From: CALBPI01 sp039027435
Lineage (GTDB): Bacteria > Pseudomonadota > Gammaproteobacteria > Steroidobacterales > Woeseiaceae
Length of the DNA stretch: 64,000 nt
Reading direction: 5' to 3'
Assembly: GCA_039027435.1 (NCBI GenBank)
Contig: JBCCKF010000007.1
Location: forward strand, 1 to 64,000
The notes under the pieces are model-generated. The model made no database searches. It was given only the letters and a program-made list of their open reading frames with translations, and was not told where the DNA came from. Below are positions 14,633 to 23,533 of the stretch, in pieces. The translations under genes and the position numbers were made by a program. The stretch's first letter is position 1; every line of letters begins with the position of its first letter.

Positions 14633-17260
14633 TCACGTGAAGTCGCGACTACCTGTCCGAGCGAGCCTCTGATGCAGGTAGGCAAGACCAAGCAAACTGA
14701 GCCCAAGCCCCATGAACGAGGCGACACGGAACAAACCTTCAAGGCCTGCGAGATCGACCAGAAACAGCTTGCCAATCACCAGCGCCAATACCACCAGTCC
14801 TGCGACGTACAGCGATTGGTTTCGCCTCCAACTGCCTGCGAGCAGGCCCGTTAGGGCCATTAACAGCCACACGGCGGAATAGGTGTATAGCTCAGCCTCA
14901 CTGACGGGCGGCTGGTTGAGACGAATCGTGCCAGTCCATAGATGACGAACCTCAACCGACAGGAAAATGAATAACGAGACGCCGGCGAACTGCAGCGCTC
15001 GTGCGCGCCAGGATGGGAGGAAGTGGTAGGCGTACAACGCCGCCATTACGACTGGAAGTCCAAAGGCTGCAAGCAAAATGTTGAGCACCGGTGTCGTGCC
15101 GACCGACGCCCAAAGCCAACGTTCACTGCCCAGCATATTCAGCAAGATCACACCGTAAAGCAGTACCGCGGCACCCACGAGCAGAAATGCATAGCCAAGA
15201 TACACCTTGCCGAGCGTCTGGCTAAATCTGGCTCGGTAGCGATAGACCAGCCCTAACGCAGCCGCCAGCAACATGCTAAGCACTGCCTCAACGAACGAGA
15301 ATTGTGAGCTGTAGACGACGCCGTCATTCAGTTGGTAGCGCAGCTCCGACCAGGCAGTCAGCACGAACAGATGCAGGGCCGCACCCTCAGCCCAACGAGA
15401 GAGCTCAGCATGAGGCCGTAACCAGTAGGCAGCGAATGCAGCAAATGCGGTCGCTCCGCCGTAGGTCCAGAGCGACCAATGCCAGTCGCTGCCATAGTCT
15501 ATAAGCCACGGATTCAAGGTGAGGCGCGCAATGATCACGAGCACCGCCAGCTTGAACAGCCAGCCGAGATCGGGGAGCTGGAAACGGCGAATGACCCAGG
15601 CCAAAGACACTAACTGCGCGGCAATCGCGAGCGTGAGCGTCGCCGATTCAAATGCCATCACGGCCGCGAGCCCGAGCCCCAGATGACCGGCGATAAAGAG
15701 CCAAACCACCATGGCGTCTACCGAACGCTTCTGCAGGACAGCGCCCGCAACCGCTAGATAAGCGAAAGAGAATACAGCGGTGACCAATGCCCAGAAGCTG
15801 TCAGTTGCCGGTCGCAGCTCGACGGCGTAGGCGAGCGCGAACATGATGATTGGCGCGAGCGTGGCGAGTGACGCCCAGACAGCTGCACGTTTCCCGGTTC
15901 CGAAGTGCAGCACAGAGCTCACCGACGCGATCAACGCGTAAACGAACAGATAGATAAGGAATTGGGTTGTCGCAGACGCCGCGAATTCGGGTTGTGGCAC
16001 ACCGCCGTTAGGGGCACCGGTGTACACCCATAACCAGCCCGCAACACTCGCCACAAAAATGAGCCAAGGCATCACGAACAGCGCGTCACGTCGCGCCGCA
16101 ATCCACGTGACCAATGCAAAAAGCGGTAAACCCTGTGTCCAGGGCAACAGCACAGTGCCAAACGCCGAGATGCTGGGGACGATAGCGATCGTCAAAAGCA
16201 GGTAGGTTGCGAGCACCATGATCTGAGCGCTGCTCATTGAGCATTCGAGCTTGCGAGGATCGTAGCCGTCGTAGTCAAGCGCGAAGCGCTCCCGGAGCGA
16301 CCAGTCGCCCACCGGCGCTGCCGCCATCAAATAAGCCAGCGCAGTGAGATATAACGTGCGAAAACCATCTGCGTCTGGCGTCCCAAGGGCGAGTGCCCAC
16401 CAGCCCATCGCGCCGGCCACGAAACCCCACCACAGCCAGGACCTGTAGACATAGCGCATCAACAACAAGGCGCTCAGCGAGATAATCAGTGCATAAATCA
16501 GCGCTAAACGGATATCACCATCCGCACTACCGACAAGGATCGGTACGAGATAGGCGCCTAGAATGCCGAAGGCAGCGAGCGCCGGCCCGTGCAACACTGC
16601 AAGCGCCATAGTCGCAATCGCCACGGCTGCCATCAGAACAAACGTCAACGTCGGAGAAAGCAGTCCGTAGAGTTTAAGCGCGGCGAACAGTGCGCCGTAT
16701 ATCGTGATACTGCCCGCCCCCGCGAGCGCAGATACCGCTGGCTGCGCCATTCCATCGCGGCGGCGCAGCACTTCCGCAGTCAGTTGGCAGGCCAGCCCAA
16801 CAGCGATGGCCGCAACGACACGCGCGATGGGTCCAAGCCAGCCCTGCTCCATCGAATAGCGCACAAGGAAAATGCCAGCGAGCGAAACACAGCCACCCCC
16901 CAGCCATGTCATCCAGTTGGCCCGGATGACCTCAAGCAATCGACCTGGCCGCAGAGACGATGACTCGGGTGTGAGCGGAGTAGCATGCACGACCGGTGGC
17001 GTCTGCGCCCGGTCGCTGCGTGCCTCACGTAGTGGTTCGACTAGCTCCGTGGAGTCTGGAACAGGATCACTCGTTTCCTCGGGTTGCGTTTGTTCGAAAC
17101 GCTGCCGCTCCAATCGCTGTGACAAATTCTGGATTTCCAGTCGCGCGGCAGCGATCTCACGCTCGAGCCTGCCGGTTCGACCCACAGCGACCAGACCGCA
17201 TATCGCGCCAACGATCAACGTTAGAACGAACACGACAGCTAGCAATCCCCAAAACTCCAT
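14633..17260 (-). CDS. DUF2339 giant polytopic membrane protein
   Basis: This is about 875 residues if translation begins at the ATG at 17260 (MEFWGLLAVV); an upstream ATG at 17281 would add seven residues. An N-terminal helix is followed by a coiled-coil segment (about residues 30-60, many R, E and Q) and a low-complexity linker. From about 110 to the end there are some two dozen membrane helices, beginning IRANWMTWLGGGCVSLAGIFLV. That layout is characteristic of DUF2339. Its function is unknown, and no catalytic motif is visible. It is transcribed away from the two-component system at 17345, with a short divergent gap between them. Confidence 0.85.
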   Translation of the reverse strand: MEFWGLLAVVFVLTLIVGAICGLVAVGRTGRLEREIAAARLEIQNLSQRLERQRFEQTQPEETSDPVPDSTELVEPLREARSDRAQTPPVVHATPLTPESSSLRPGRLLEVIRANWMTWLGGGCVSLAGIFLVRYSMEQGWLGPIARVVAAIAVGLACQLTAEVLRRRDGMAQPAVSALAGAGSITIYGALFAALKLYGLLSPTLTFVLMAAVAIATMALAVLHGPALAAFGILGAYLVPILVGSADGDIRLALIYALIISLSALLLMRYVYRSWLWWGFVAGAMGWWALALGTPDADGFRTLYLTALAYLMAAAPVGDWSLRERFALDYDGYDPRKLECSMSSAQIMVLATYLLLTIAIVPSISAFGTVLLPWTQGLPLFALVTWIAARRDALFVMPWLIFVASVAGWLWVYTGAPNGGVPQPEFAASATTQFLIYLFVYALIASVSSVLHFGTGKRAAVWASLATLAPIIMFALAYAVELRPATDSFWALVTAVFSFAYLAVAGAVLQKRSVDAMVVWLFIAGHLGLGLAAVMAFESATLTLAIAAQLVSLAWVIRRFQLPDLGWLFKLAVLVIIARLTLNPWLIDYGSDWHWSLWTYGGATAFAAFAAYWLRPHAELSRWAEGAALHLFVLTAWSELRYQLNDGVVYSSQFSFVEAVLSMLLAAALGLVYRYRARFSQTLGKVYLGYAFLLVGAAVLLYGVILLNMLGSERWLWASVGTTPVLNILLAAFGLPVVMAALYAYHFLPSWRARALQFAGVSLFIFLSVEVRHLWTGTIRLNQPPVSEAELYTYSAVWLLMALTGLLAGSWRRNQSLYVAGLVVLALVIGKLFLVDLAGLEGLFRVASFMGLGLSLLGLAYLHQRLARTGSRDFT

Positions 17261-17344
17261 CCGGACAGTATAGCGGCGCACATATACTTAAGCTCCGACC
17301 GACGGTGAGTTAAGCTCGATGCTTTCTTCTCTGATGCATGGGTT

Positions 17345-18031
17345 ATGGCTCGAATTTTGGTCATCGAAGACAACTACGACATCGCCGAGATGGTCTGCGA
17401 CTACTTGGAGAGTCAGCAGCACGAGGTCGACTACGCCGCCGACGGACTGGGGGGCTTGCACCTGGCACTCAATGAATCCTTTGATGTCATCGTGCTGGAT
17501 TTGATGCTGCCGGGAATGGATGGGATGACCGTGTGCCGTCGGCTACGGCGCGACGCCAATATCACAACGCCCATTCTGATGTTGACGGCACGCGACACGC
17601 TGGATGACAAGATTGCCGGGCTCGATGCGGGCGCGGACGACTATGTCGTCAAGCCGTTTGAGCTCGAAGAGCTGGATGCACGGCTGCGCGCGCTGCAACG
17701 GCGCGCCGGCGGACAAATGGCACCGTCGTTGCTCTCGGTCGGTGACCTCACACTTGATACCGGCACGATGCAGGTCACGCGTGCCGGTCAATCAGTATCT
17801 GTTACACCGATCGGACTGAAGCTGCTAATCGCATTGCTTCAGGCATCGCCCAAAGTGGTGACTCGCCGAGACCTGGAACGTGCTGTCTGGGAAGACGCAT
17901 CACCGGATAGCGACGCGTTGCGCAGTCATCTGTACAACCTCCGAAAAGCGATCGACAAACCCTTCCCGAAACCGATCATGCATACCGTCGCCGGCGTCGG
18001 CTATCGCCTCGCGGAAGTCGATGGCGAGTAA
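17345..18031 (+). CDS. OmpR/PhoB-family response regulator
   Basis: This encodes 228 residues. The receiver domain has acidic residues at 9-10 and the phospho-acceptor Asp52 (VLDLMLPGMDG), the conserved threonine in MLTARD and Lys in VVKPFE. The C-terminal winged helix (about 130-225) includes LLIALLQASPKVVTRRDLERAVW and the HTVAGVGYRL wing. It overlaps the kinase gene by 11 bp. OmpR-type regulators bind direct repeats spaced 11 bp; such a set (TTCACAC) lies just after the kinase gene, so this system probably controls the DUF2878/DUF6134 genes. The stimulus is unknown. Confidence 0.92.
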   Translation: MARILVIEDNYDIAEMVCDYLESQQHEVDYAADGLGGLHLALNESFDVIVLDLMLPGMDGMTVCRRLRRDANITTPILMLTARDTLDDKIAGLDAGADDYVVKPFELEELDARLRALQRRAGGQMAPSLLSVGDLTLDTGTMQVTRAGQSVSVTPIGLKLLIALLQASPKVVTRRDLERAVWEDASPDSDALRSHLYNLRKAIDKPFPKPIMHTVAGVGYRLAEVDGE

Positions 18032-19331
18032 CCGAGGACTCACCCGACGCCTGGGCCGCGATCTTGCGCTGCAAGCGATCTACATCAGTCTCGCCGCACT
18101 GGTCGGCGTGTTTGCCGTGTCCTTTTTCCTCGAAGATGTGTTGATCAAGCAGGCGCTGCGCGGTGAAGCCGACTATTACTGGGAGCGTTTCGAGACACAG
18201 CCCGACATCGAGCTTCCCGATACGCGGAACATGACCGGATACCGCCAAGGCGTCGGCGATGGTGTTCCAGAAAACCTGCGCGGACTCGACCTCGGCTTTC
18301 ACGAGCAGGAAGCATTCAGCGCGATTACCTACGTCAGTGAGCGTGGTGATGAGCGCCTCTATCTCGTCTTCGACAGTGTGCAGGTGAACAATCTGATCCT
18401 GACTTTTGGCCTGTTCCCGCTCGCGCTGGTCTTGATCGTCATTTATCTCGCGTTGTTTAGTGCCTATCGAGTTTCACGGCGCGCCGTATCACCGGTTATC
18501 GCACTTGCAGACAAGGTCCAACAGCTTGATCCTGCAGCACCGGATGTCGCGCTGTTTGAGACGCCCGATAGCCAGCGACGCCTGGATGATGAAGTTTTCG
18601 TCCTGAGCTCAGCCATGCAGGATCTGACCCAGCGGCTTGTCGACTTCACCGAACGTGAACGCAACTTCACAAGAGACGCCAGCCACGAGCTGCGCAGCCC
18701 GCTAACAGTGATTCGAATGGCCGCGGGCTTGATTGGCAAGCGTGACGATATCGACGCGGATATCCGAAAGTCGGTCGACCGCATCACGAAGTCAACCGAA
18801 GATATGGAAGAGCTCACAGAGGCTTTTCTTCTTCTTGCACGCGAGTCGGGTCAGGAATTGATCGGGGAACCCGTCAGCGTCAATGAGATCGTTGCTGAAG
18901 AAGTCGAACGCTCCCAGATGTTGGCCTTAGACAAGAAGGTCGCTCTGCACTCCAGCGCCTCTCATCGGATTCGGGTTAGTGCACCCGAGAAAGTCCTTGC
19001 CAGCGTGATCGGAAATCTGCTCAGAAACGGGCTGTCCTACACCGACGAGGGGTCAGTCACCGTCGAGGTGGGCGACGGCGAGGTCAAGATCATCGATACC
19101 GGTCCGGGCATGGCACAGGAAGACGTCGATAATATCTTCACACCCTTCTTTCGTGCGGGCAGACGACGTGGCGGGCATGGCGTTGGCCTGACCATCGTCA
19201 AGCGCCTGTCGGATCGGTTCGGATGGCCGGTATCTATCGACAGCAAGCTTGGAACAGGCACCACTGTGACGGTGAAATTCCCCGATTCCGAAGTTTTTTC
19301 GCTTTCTTCACACGATCTTCACACCGCCTAG
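18021..19331 (+). CDS. Sensor histidine kinase
   Basis: This encodes 436 residues from the ATG at 18021, inside the end of the response regulator gene. A first membrane helix (about 20-40), a small periplasmic domain of about 90 residues and a second helix (about 125-150) precede a HAMP-like linker. The phosphorylated histidine is His222 (RDASHELRSP). An N-box (GNLLRNGLSY), a G1 box (DTGPGMA), an F-box (FTPFFR) and a G2 box (GHGVGL) complete the catalytic ATPase. It partners with the regulator at 17345. The compact periplasmic domain has no recognisable ligand signature. Confidence 0.92.
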   Translation: MASNRGLTRRLGRDLALQAIYISLAALVGVFAVSFFLEDVLIKQALRGEADYYWERFETQPDIELPDTRNMTGYRQGVGDGVPENLRGLDLGFHEQEAFSAITYVSERGDERLYLVFDSVQVNNLILTFGLFPLALVLIVIYLALFSAYRVSRRAVSPVIALADKVQQLDPAAPDVALFETPDSQRRLDDEVFVLSSAMQDLTQRLVDFTERERNFTRDASHELRSPLTVIRMAAGLIGKRDDIDADIRKSVDRITKSTEDMEELTEAFLLLARESGQELIGEPVSVNEIVAEEVERSQMLALDKKVALHSSASHRIRVSAPEKVLASVIGNLLRNGLSYTDEGSVTVEVGDGEVKIIDTGPGMAQEDVDNIFTPFFRAGRRRGGHGVGLTIVKRLSDRFGWPVSIDSKLGTGTTVTVKFPDSEVFSLSSHDLHTA

Positions 19332-19346
19332 ACATCGACTTCACAC
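19307..19346 (+). promoter_or_regulatory. Putative OmpR-type operator: phased TTCACAC repeats
   Basis: TTCACAC occurs exactly at 19307, 19318 and 19340, that is with steps of 11 and 22 bp; the slot at 19329 holds TAGACAT. An 11-bp phase is the spacing used by OmpR/PhoB-type dimers. The set overlaps the kinase stop and lies 48 bp before the DUF2878 start. Confidence 0.5.
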
Positions 19347-19394
19347 CCCCCTCTGCAAGCTGTGCCTCAAGTTCAACGAAACCAGAGAGCAGTC

Positions 19395-19931
19395 ATGCCA
19401 CTCCTCGCAAAGAATCTGATCCTCTTCAAAGCCGGCTGGTTCGCTTGCGTACTAGGCGCAGCGAACGGCATGCCGTGGCTTGGACCTTTGGCGGTTCTCG
19501 GGATTGCGGCGGAACATCTGCGCAGCGCCAAGGCACCCATCGAAGAATTGAAGCTTCTCGTGCTGGCGGCCGCGATCGGCACGGTTTGGGAATCAGCACT
19601 GGTGGCGACCAACCTGCTGGACTACGGCACAGGCTCGAGTCTCGCACCTTACTGGATCATCGCAATGTGGGTGCTTTTCGCAACGACTCTGAATATCGGT
19701 ATGAACTGGTTAAAGCGCCATTGGATCATCGCCATGATCGCCGGTGGTGTGGGTGGCCCGCTCGCCTTCTTCTCGGGCTCGAAAGCCGGCGCCGTCACGT
19801 TCGTTGAAGGTACGAACTCACTGATTGCGATCGGTATTGGCTGGGCACTTCTGCTGCCCGTGCTTGTCATTGCCTCGAAACGCCTGAACGGCCACAGCGA
19901 CTCCGTGCCGCTGTCATTGCAGAGGGCTTGA
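19395..19931 (+). CDS. DUF2878 family membrane protein
   Basis: This is 178 residues from the ATG at 19395, preferred over an upstream GTG at 19362 because of the AGAG just before it. Five or six membrane helices are seen, with landmarks FKAGWFACVLGAANGMPWLGP and TVWESALVATNLLDY. These match the uncharacterised inner-membrane family DUF2878, members of which I recall beside fatty-acid-modification genes. It sits 63 bp after the kinase gene and runs into the DUF6134 gene. The phased TTCACAC repeats upstream suggest control by the adjacent response regulator. Confidence 0.75.
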   Translation: MPLLAKNLILFKAGWFACVLGAANGMPWLGPLAVLGIAAEHLRSAKAPIEELKLLVLAAAIGTVWESALVATNLLDYGTGSSLAPYWIIAMWVLFATTLNIGMNWLKRHWIIAMIAGGVGGPLAFFSGSKAGAVTFVEGTNSLIAIGIGWALLLPVLVIASKRLNGHSDSVPLSLQRA

Positions 19932-19933
19932 TC

Positions 19934-20650
19934 ATGATGAACCGCAACGCACTGCTCGGCGGGGCTGCAGCTTTGTTACTCGGCGCCGCGAGTGCAGCTG
20001 GCGCTGACACCGGCGCAGAACTCGAATGGAAGTTCCGGGTCTTTCTGGACAAGAAAGAAATTGGCTATCACGACTACCGCGTGAGCCAGGACGGCACCGA
20101 GCGACAGGTCGATACCGAAGCACAGTTCGACGTGAAGGTTTTGTTCATCAAAGCCTACAGCTACAGACACCAGAACACCGAGACTTGGAACGATGAGTGC
20201 CTGACCGGGATTACCGCCAAGACCGATGCGAACGGCGACGATTTCCTGGTGCAAGGGTCGCGCAGCGGCGACGCGTTCTCCGTCGATAACGGTAAGGAGC
20301 AATCAACACTGCCCGGATGCGTGATGAGCTTTGCGTACTGGAACCCGGCGATGCTGCAACAAGACCGCCTGTTAAACGCGCAAACCGGGGAATATGAGGA
20401 TGTCGAGATTCGCGAGGGCGACCTTCGCACGTTCGAGGTAGACGGCGAGCAAATCACAGCGCAGCAGTATGACCTCGTTCTTGATAACGGCACGATCAGC
20501 GTGTGGTACTCCACCGACAACCAGCGGTGGGTTGCGCTGGATGCGCCTGCCAAAGGCAAGCGCAGAATTCGCTATGAGCCCATTTCCGTGCCTAGCGGTC
20601 CGGTCCGCCTCAGCAGCACAACCGCTACGGCAGCAAACATCGAAGGGTAG
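19934..20650 (+). CDS. DUF6134-like periplasmic protein
   Basis: This is 238 residues from the ATG at 19934; another ATG follows directly at 19937 and either may be used. A signal peptide (up to about residue 24, GAASAAGA) precedes a soluble beta-rich domain. Landmarks are WKFRVFLDKKEIGYHDYRV, a KVLFIKAYSYRH strand, WNDECLTGI and CVMSFAYWNPAML with two lone cysteines that may form a disulphide. This resembles the uncharacterised family DUF6134. It is the last gene of the two-component system operon and is followed by a strong terminator. Confidence 0.7.
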   Translation: MMNRNALLGGAAALLLGAASAAGADTGAELEWKFRVFLDKKEIGYHDYRVSQDGTERQVDTEAQFDVKVLFIKAYSYRHQNTETWNDECLTGITAKTDANGDDFLVQGSRSGDAFSVDNGKEQSTLPGCVMSFAYWNPAMLQQDRLLNAQTGEYEDVEIREGDLRTFEVDGEQITAQQYDLVLDNGTISVWYSTDNQRWVALDAPAKGKRRIRYEPISVPSGPVRLSSTTATAANIEG

Positions 20651-20674
20651 GTTTTTTCACAGAAGTCCCCATTT

Positions 20675-20704
20675 GGCGGTGCCTCGTTGCGCCGCCTTTT
20701 TTTT
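20675..20704 (+). terminator. Rho-independent terminator
   Basis: GGCGGTGC (20675-20682) pairs with GCGCCGCC (20689-20696) as an 8-bp stem with one G-T pair and a 6-nt loop, followed by eight T. It ends the two-component/DUF2878/DUF6134 transcript just before the convergent gene. Confidence 0.85.
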
Positions 20705-20712
20705 ACCTGCTA

Positions 20713-21543
20713 TTACCCTTCCCGACCTACGCCGAGAACCCGCAAGGCATTCTCGACAGAACGAGCCAAAAGGTCACCGAAGTCATCTCCGGAGTGCAGA
20801 TCTACTGCCAATGCGATCGCTGAGGTGAAACCCTGTGTATGCCATCGGAGTGGCGGCGGCAATTCTGGCAATGCGGTCGCTTCCGATACCGGCCATGGCG
20901 AGCAGTAGAAATAGGGCTGATCGTAATGCTCATCCCCAGGCGACAATCCGACGCCGACAGATCGAGCGACCTCTGCGTCACCCTCATCGAGCTGCAACAG
21001 TACCGCGAGATCAAAGTGATGTGGCCAGCAACGAATCGATGGCGGTCGGACCGCTATTTCTTCAAAAGCTTGAACAATTTCGACAATGACCTCGTGGGCA
21101 ACACCGAACCAATCACCGAGGATGCGAACCTCCCGATCCATATCTGCAAGCGTTGCAAATTCGGGGGTCGCTTCGAGCGTATAGGGCATCTGTGCTTCGG
21201 CGATCGACACAAGCCCGGCCCGAACGAGATGTTGGTCTACCCACGCGTTGAGACCGAGTTCATCGGAATCTCCGACGTGTAAACGGTCGACAATGCGATC
21301 CTCCTCGAACCAGAGCACACTCACATCCGAAAACCCGAAGCCCAGCTGAAAGCGCTGCGCTTGGCCCAGTGGCAGCGTGACCAGCGCGTTGTATCCCGCG
21401 TGCCAACCAAAGCTGGAATGACTGTCGTCGGATTCGGCAACCCGGTTTGCCCGGGCCGCACGCGACAATGGCTGGCAAGCGAGATGCACGAGCACCCTCG
21501 ATTCGGCGATTTGCTTGGGATTGATATCGAACAGCGATTGCAT
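20713..21543 (-). CDS. Conserved hypothetical protein
   Basis: This encodes 276 residues without signal peptide or membrane span. The C-terminal half has WPHHFDLAVLLQLDE, ARSVGVGLSPGDEHYDQPYFYCSPWP and LPPPLRWHTQGFTSA, a pattern I recall from uncharacterised proteobacterial proteins but cannot attach to a named family. Conserved histidines and aspartates suggest an enzyme or ligand-binding role, which is inference only. It is divergent from the haloalkane dehalogenase (76-bp gap) and convergent with the two-component operon. Confidence 0.7.
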   Translation of the reverse strand: MQSLFDINPKQIAESRVLVHLACQPLSRAARANRVAESDDSHSSFGWHAGYNALVTLPLGQAQRFQLGFGFSDVSVLWFEEDRIVDRLHVGDSDELGLNAWVDQHLVRAGLVSIAEAQMPYTLEATPEFATLADMDREVRILGDWFGVAHEVIVEIVQAFEEIAVRPPSIRCWPHHFDLAVLLQLDEGDAEVARSVGVGLSPGDEHYDQPYFYCSPWPVSEATALPELPPPLRWHTQGFTSAIALAVDLHSGDDFGDLLARSVENALRVLGVGREG

Positions 21544-21619
21544 GTTCCATCTCTTTTCCGACGTATACTAATTAGACACGAATCTCAGTCGATTTATCAC
21601 AGCAGCGGGGGCAAGAGTG

Positions 21620-22537
21620 ATGGAAGCAAAGCGAACACCGGATGCCAGATTCGAGGACATTCCGGACTGGTCCTTTAAACCGCATTACGCGGAGGACCTG
21701 CCGGGCTACGAAGGTCTTCGAATGCACTACGTTGACGAGGGCCCACGCGACGCGACGACATTCCTGTGTCTGCACGGTCAGCCAAGCTGGTCATTTCTCT
21801 ATCGGAAAATGGCGCCGGTGTTTTTGGATGCAGGCTACCGAGTCGTCGCCCCTGACCTGTATGGATTTGGCAGATCCGATAAGCCGGTCGATGACGACGT
21901 CTATACGTTCAACTTCCACCGCGGCGCGCTGTTGGCGCTGGTCGAAGCACTCGACCTTAAGGATGTTTGTCTGGTGGTGCAGGACTGGGGCGGCATTCTG
22001 GGTCTCACCCTGCCGCTAGAAGCGCCAGAACGCTACACACGACTGATAGTCATGAACACCGCCTTACCCGCAGGTGAGCCTGCGGGCAAAGGATTCTCGG
22101 ATTGGCGATTGTATAACCGGGCCAATCCGGATCTGGATGTCGGCGCCTTGATGCAACGTGCCACCTCGGTGCTCACCCCAGATGAGGTCGCGGCCTATGC
22201 GGCACCGTTTCCGGACGCAACCTATAAAGCGGGCGTCCGTCGGTTCCCGGAGCTCGTGATGCTCAAGGCGGGTGACGAGCCGCTCACAGAGGCAGCCGCA
22301 GAAGGCGTTGAGACGTCGCTTAAGGCGAGAGCATTTTGGTCAACGCAATGGAGCGGACCGAGCTTTATGGCGGTGGGTATGACCGATCCGGTTCTTGGAC
22401 CCGACACAATGCAGTTTATGCGAGCGATGATTAGCGGCTGCCCGCCACCAATGGAAATCGCCGACGGCGGACACTTTGTGCAGGAGTGGGGTAAGCCGAT
22501 CGCCGAATCAGCACTGGAAGCTTTCGACCTGCGCTAA
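21620..22537 (+). CDS. Haloalkane dehalogenase (type I)
   Basis: This is 305 residues from the ATG at 21620; a GTG directly before it is possible. It has the alpha/beta-hydrolase fold with HGQPSW (oxyanion region, about 52-57). The nucleophile Asp122 in VVQDWGG is typical of dehalogenases rather than the serine of esterases. Its neighbour Trp123 and a second Trp162 (FSDW) would bind the halide. Asp256 (GMTDPVLG) and His285 (DGGHF) complete the triad. This is the DhlA/DhmA-like group, which hydrolyses carbon-halogen bonds to an alcohol and halide in the cytoplasm. Its natural substrate is unknown. It stands alone, divergent from the hypothetical at 20713. Confidence 0.9.
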   Translation: MEAKRTPDARFEDIPDWSFKPHYAEDLPGYEGLRMHYVDEGPRDATTFLCLHGQPSWSFLYRKMAPVFLDAGYRVVAPDLYGFGRSDKPVDDDVYTFNFHRGALLALVEALDLKDVCLVVQDWGGILGLTLPLEAPERYTRLIVMNTALPAGEPAGKGFSDWRLYNRANPDLDVGALMQRATSVLTPDEVAAYAAPFPDATYKAGVRRFPELVMLKAGDEPLTEAAAEGVETSLKARAFWSTQWSGPSFMAVGMTDPVLGPDTMQFMRAMISGCPPPMEIADGGHFVQEWGKPIAESALEAFDLR

Positions 22538-22656
22538 TTCACAATCGGTAGCTAATTCTTAACTCAGGTCAATTGCGAGTCAGGCAAGCTGTGACAAGCT
22601 CCGCAGTGATGCAATCCGCGTTGTTTGCGGCTTGCCGGAGACGGAGGGATATTGTC

Positions 22657-23505
22657 ATGAGCACACTTGAGATGCCCGAGGCAAGAGATTTTGGCTGGAC
22701 CTTGAAGCAGACTTCGTCATCATCCTTCGATATTCATCAGCGAAGTAATGGACAGTTTTGCGTAGTGCTAAATCATGCCCTTCTTCGCGGCGTTGACTCG
22801 CAGATGCTGTTTTGGTGGTTCTTGCATTTCCCTAGGCTGCGTGTGCAGCTAATCGACATCCCCAAATTCAAGCGAACGATCGTGCCAAGCTACCTGCTTT
22901 GGCACCCATACGACCACTATGATGCGACGCTGTCAGGAAGGGTCGGTCCTAGGGGCACCTCCTGTCGAGGCGCGAAACTGAGAATCCGCGAATCCATGCA
23001 GTATGACCGATACGGGTGGAAGTACCCCGTCGACACGAAAGTCAAAATTTTCTATGTAGGCCCTGACGGTTGGAGCATGGGAAAGGTCTTGCCCGGTTTC
23101 GGCCCTGTGATGATGCTGCGCATTCACTTCAAAGATGTCGAAGAAACCGACGGCACTCAGGGTTTGCACTATCACTACGAAGTAGTCATCGGAACTTCGA
23201 AGCAGGGTAGATTCGCAAAACACGTCAACAACGTGATCTCGAAGCGTTTTGGTCCCGATTTTTTCGAAGCATGGCATCGCCACAATGTCATCGAGGTCGG
23301 GACATTCGAGAACTTCCTGCCCAATATTTACGCTCAACGACATCAGAAAACGCCCGAGTTCCGTCTCAGCATGGATTCGGCGGCGAACTACGCTGAGCAA
23401 GACCATGGGTTTGATCGCGCGCTATTCGAAACTCGCATGGATGGGTATCGAAGTGCGCGAAACCCTTCCGAATATCAGGCATACGATGAACAGACTTTCA
23501 TTTAG
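22657..23505 (+). CDS. DAPG hydrolase (PhlG-like) family protein
   Basis: This is 282 residues from the ATG at 22657, which has a good GGAGGG site; the frame is open upstream to a TTG at 22573. The WHPYDHYDA block (His83, His87) and the C-terminal WHRHNVIEVG with H-x-x-x-E (His209, Glu213) match the zinc-binding layout of 2,4-diacetylphloroglucinol hydrolase PhlG, and the length is similar. PhlG breaks a C-C bond in a phloroglucinol antibiotic; family members in other bacteria probably act on other aryl ketones. It is followed 28 bp later by a Crp/Fnr-like gene that may regulate it. Confidence 0.75.
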   Translation: MSTLEMPEARDFGWTLKQTSSSSFDIHQRSNGQFCVVLNHALLRGVDSQMLFWWFLHFPRLRVQLIDIPKFKRTIVPSYLLWHPYDHYDATLSGRVGPRGTSCRGAKLRIRESMQYDRYGWKYPVDTKVKIFYVGPDGWSMGKVLPGFGPVMMLRIHFKDVEETDGTQGLHYHYEVVIGTSKQGRFAKHVNNVISKRFGPDFFEAWHRHNVIEVGTFENFLPNIYAQRHQKTPEFRLSMDSAANYAEQDHGFDRALFETRMDGYRSARNPSEYQAYDEQTFI

Positions 23506-23533
23506 TTGCTCGACGAAACGGTAAAGCTAACGG

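Noticed and set aside
17880..18020. Longer N-terminus of the histidine kinase
   Set aside because: The upstream codons are inside the response regulator gene and do not look like protein; the ATG at 18021 gives the normal signal-anchor start.
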